Assembly: GCF_033546915.1 (NCBI RefSeq)
Contig: NZ_CP137850.1
Location: 496,001-560,000 of the forward strand
Source: Mycoplasmopsis verecunda
Lineage (GTDB): Bacteria; Bacillota_I; Bacilli_A; Mycoplasmatales; Metamycoplasmataceae
Direction: 5' to 3'
Length of the DNA stretch: 64,000 bases
The notes under the pieces were generated by a model. That model made no database searches. It was not told the DNA's origin and worked only from the letters and a program-made list of their open reading frames with translations. The position numbers and the translations under genes are program-made. This document shows, piece after piece, positions 60,201-64,000 of the stretch. How positions within the stretch are numbered: the first letter of the stretch is position 1; each line of letters begins with the position of its first letter.

Positions 60201-62247
60201 CTTTATTTATTTAATTGATCAATTTGTAAATCACCCAAAAGTGCCTGAATTAATTAATAAATTATCTGAATGATATTTAGCTAACCCTAATGAAATAGAT
60301 GGTGTTAATGACATTTACACAGGATTAAAGAAATTCTTAAATGTTTATGATAACTCACAATTTATTACTCAAAACATTACTGAATTAGCTAAATCAATCT
60401 TTAATGATAATAAATATGCAAGAACAATTGCTCACTTTATTGTAAATAAATCACTTAAATTCTTAGGTCTTGATTATAGCAATGATGCTGAAAGTAAAGC
60501 TAGATTAGATAAAATTGTTGATTTATTTGTTAATAATACTGGTACATTATTAGATGAAACAGAAACATTTAAATCTATTTTCACTTCAATAGTGGATACA
60601 ATTAAGAAAACTAATAATTTAGATGAATTCTTATCGCAAGTAAGTGGAGCTATCTTTAAGGGATTAGGATTTACTGAATTTGCTACAGCTAAAAAATTCC
60701 TAAAAACTTCAATTATTAAAGATAATAAGAATGATATATTTACTATAGTAAGTGAATTGATTGATAAGATATTTAACACTGGAATTCAAGGTGAAAAAGG
60801 CAAAATCAAGGAATTAATCTACACCTTTAATGTTAGTTCTATATTAATGAAAGCTCTTGTTCCTGCTGAAAGATTAAATACAATTGATTCAAGCAAGAAA
60901 CAATCAATTATTAATAATATTAATGCTATGTTAGTGGAAGCTATTGGACAGCCTTCATTAGCTAAATTATTAACAACATTATTAAAAGATATCTTTGATA
61001 GAATTGATGTTTATACAAATGATAATCACACATCATATTCTTCTATGTTAAATGAATTATTTAAATCTCCTTCAGAAAGAGATATTAAAGCAAGTATTAA
61101 GGAATGATTTACTTTAATATTAGCTAATACTGATAACATAATTTCAAACGGTGCGGCTGAAATCTTACAAAGTATGCTTATGAAATCAGGATTTAATTTC
61201 AATACAGGTGATGATTTAAAAATCATTCAAGAAATTATTGCTGGATTAATGAAAACTTTAGCTTCAACAACTGAATTAGAAGAGATTATTGATGGTATTT
61301 ATAAAACAATTCAAGCTACTAACTTTGAGCAAAGTTCTAATACTTCAAAAGATTTAACAAATGCAATTATTAAAGGTATATTAAGTGTTATCACAACACC
61401 TGATGGTAGAGATATTTCTCTAATTAAGATTCTTAACAAAAATGTTTTCTTACAAAAATTATTAATCAATATTCAACCTGTAACTTATGTTAAATTTATC
61501 AATAGATTATTTGAATCTTCTTCATTAGAAAAAAATACCGGAATGTATGCTGCCTTAAAATCTATTTTAGATATTCCAATTCCAGGTCAAGAAAATAAAC
61601 CTAATAATAATGCTTCTCAACCCGCAGTTGATGATGGAAAACAACTTCAAAATGAAATTAAATTAGGATTTAAATTTGATGTAAGTATTTTTGATGTTGT
61701 AGGTAAATTCAAAGGATTAATTAAAGAAATCTTTTACCCAATGTTTGTATATCAATTACAACAAGTTTCAGATGGTAAAATTGATCCAGATGGTAAAGAA
61801 TACTACCGTTCAGAAGGATTTAAAGCTATGTTTAGAATGAGTGGTATGTTATTATCAATTATTAAACATAAAGTAAATAGTAATAGTTTATTCTGAGGAT
61901 ATAGTCCTGTTACAATCGAAAGAATGGTTAATGATGGAACTGGGGATGCTTACTTAGCAATGATGTCTAAATTTAATGCACAATATTCAAAACTAAATTA
62001 CAACCAGAAAAAAGCAATAGGTTCAGATGGTGGTCGTGGATATAATAAAGAATATGTATTTGGTAATACAAGTAATGGTACAAGTGCAAGCAATTATTGA
62101 ACTGATCAATTACTAGCATATATTTATTGAGGAAATGACACAAATATTGATCGTCACAATAAGCCTACAAAAATTCTAGATATATACTTTAAAGCATTAG
62201 AAAACGGATACTTAAAACCACATGGTTGAAATTTTAAGAACAAATAA
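51244..62247 (+). CDS. Giant SGNH/GDSL-hydrolase surface lipoprotein
   Basis: 3667 residues in one frame with TGA as Trp. The start follows ATAGGAGATATT. Lipoprotein signal: LLAFIGASALLSAS then Cys26. A Pro/Lys/Ser linker (27-90) is followed by an SGNH hydrolase domain, residues about 95-400: YVALGDSITAGFDG (Ser105), NFAASGSRA (Gly156), SLGANDFF (Asn225), FDIHPNTYGYKKLA (Asp377, His379). All four blocks are present; the Asp is two rather than three residues before His. The remaining about 3150 residues are helical, Leu/Ile/Asn/Lys-rich and built of diverged units near 700 residues. A distinct Gly/Tyr/Trp-rich C-terminal domain (about 3555-3667) ends in HGWNFKNK. No C-terminal anchor, so it is held by the lipid at its N-terminus. 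Known: GDSL enzymes are esterases/lipases. Inferred: host-lipid hydrolysis plus a huge extracellular scaffold. Confidence 0.92.
53854..59700 (+). repeat. Diverged ~530-700-residue units in the giant lipoprotein
   Basis: Anchors near 53880, 55890, 58000 and 59600 align: SFDTFQGSKDFGELFQKLLK / EFKAINSFEDLLKVVIKK / QYSSVTSYADIIKTTVSM / QINKSDNFAKVLAKIAHK. Each is followed by (I/N/V)(D/N)(L/F)D and helices with D..IK..I. The first three units continue with similar order: LDKLFELLEAI, SYIFTALNKA, IEIIFNGIKTA; then PSELIEVAKKAVFTDP, PNEILNIVKSKFNNNP, PQQIAKLVDTNVKANP. Spacing is about 676, 697 and 534 residues. Divergence is high. Confidence 0.65.
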
Positions 62248-62255
62248 TAAAAATT

Positions 62256-62275
62256 CCTAGAGTCCTAGCTCTAGG
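62256..62275 (+). terminator. Terminator after the giant lipoprotein gene
   Basis: CCTAGAG and CTCTAGG (7 bp, loop TCCTAG) followed by TTTTATTATG on the plus strand, eight bases past the stop. Confidence 0.8.
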
Positions 62276-62328
62276 TTTTATTATGCCCTGAGGCCTCTAG
62301 TATGCAAGTTACTAGAGGCATAATAAAA
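62276..62328. terminator. Composite bidirectional hairpin
   Basis: GCCTCTAGT (62293-62301) pairs with ACTAGAGGC (62311-62319). Outside, TTTTATTAT (62276 on) pairs with ATAATAAAA (62320-62328), leaving GCCCTGAG bulged. Either strand ends in a T-rich arm, so it could stop both converging transcripts. Confidence 0.6.
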
Positions 62329-62344
62329 GCAGTCTTGCGACCGC
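62329..62344 (-). terminator. Terminator after atpC
   Basis: On the minus strand GCGGTC-GCAA-GACTGC forms a 6-bp stem with one G-U pair and a GNRA-type loop, then TTTTATTAT. It lies six bases beyond the atpC stop. Confidence 0.75.
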
Positions 62345-62349
62345 TATTA

Positions 62350-62774
62350 TTATTTATTAAAATTATTGTATGCATCAATTTTGAGAAGAGCTTTCTTAAG
62401 CTTGGTTTCAAGTTTTAATTTTAAAACTGAATTATTATGCACAGCTTCTTCTAAACGACGTAAGAAATCATCTCTATCGCGTAAAGCTCTTTGAATATCA
62501 ATATTTTTTACATTGATAATATCATCAGTAATAATATTGATTTTATTGGCATCAGCATAAACAAGGCCACCACCGATATAACAAGTCATTGTATCAGGTT
62601 TTCCACTTCATCCAATAGTTAGATTTCCAATTTCAATGTTTGAAAATAATGGAGTTCTACCTGCTTGTAATCCGATGTAACCTGAAGCAGTTTTTAGTGT
62701 AACTATGTTTACATTACCTTCGTAAAAGATTCCACTAGGTATTGTAATTGTTAAATGAACATTATTGTCGCTCA

Positions 62775-62775
<1 letters not shown>
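62350..62775 (-). CDS. atpC: ATP synthase epsilon subunit
   Basis: 141 residues. Central-stalk subunit of F1, linking rotation and inhibiting ATP hydrolysis. N-terminal beta sandwich: LTITIPSGIFYEGNVNIVTL, SGYIGLQAGRTPLFSNIEIG, then YIGGGLVYADANKINIITDD. The C-terminal helical hairpin is Arg/Lys/Leu-rich (ALRDRDDFLRRLEEAV). The ATG overlaps the atpD stop by one base (TAATG), so translation is coupled to atpD. One TGA is Trp (TIGWSGKP). Confidence 0.94.

Positions 62776-64000
<1,225 letters not shown>

Overview
This is a window from a low-GC mollicute genome that reads UGA as tryptophan. Nearly every long gene is interrupted by in-frame TGA under the standard code and becomes continuous when TGA is Trp (for example gpmI, glyA, pheT, dnaG, glyS). 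AT-rich sequence, giant surface proteins, an IS30-type insertion sequence and a tightly packed housekeeping core point to a Mycoplasma of the broad hominis/synoviae radiation. The species cannot be fixed from sequence reading alone. No tRNA, rRNA or CRISPR was found.

Layout. 1-23.3 kb is a surface-protein block on the minus strand: a >1780-residue surface protein running off the left edge; gpmI (glycolysis); a 1743-residue surface protein with a complete phosphatidylinositol-specific phospholipase C domain on a long stalk; and a 3464-residue Ebh-like protein with about 13 alternating FIVAR-GA modules. The first and last share a related N-terminal ectodomain. At 23.8-25.4 kb lies a decayed IS30-family element with terminal inverted repeats and a candidate 13-bp target duplication. 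At 25.5-29.9 kb on the plus strand is a lipoprotein with a transglutaminase-like Cys-His-Asp core.

30-47.5 kb is the housekeeping core on the minus strand. One run is rarA-pheS-ung-pheT-orf-glyA-orf-metK-nudix, with stop/start overlaps. Another is glyS-dnaG-rpoD-nif3. Between them are two unknown membrane-protein genes with a shared terminator. 47.6-49 kb holds a tail-anchored protein gene, divergent from an S1-domain gene followed by a glucose-6-phosphate isomerase homologue that has lost its active-site motifs. 51.2-62.2 kb is a single 11-kb gene for a 3667-residue SGNH/GDSL-hydrolase lipoprotein. The window ends in atpD-atpC of the F1Fo ATPase on the minus strand.

How it fits together. 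The housekeeping genes supply translation (PheRS, GlyRS), replication and repair (DnaG, SigA, Ung, RarA), one-carbon/SAM metabolism (GlyA, MetK) and energy (GpmI, AtpDC). Around them are five very large surface proteins, three with recognisable hydrolase or transferase folds (PI-PLC, SGNH, transglutaminase-like) and one with albumin-binding-type GA modules. My inference is an outer-surface toolkit for adhesion and for cutting and capturing host lipids, which these sterol- and fatty-acid-dependent bacteria need. The most unusual items are the PI-PLC-stalk protein, the Ebh-like giant, the dead-looking GPI homologue, and a hairpin that appears to bring the S1 gene's ribosome-binding site next to its start codon.
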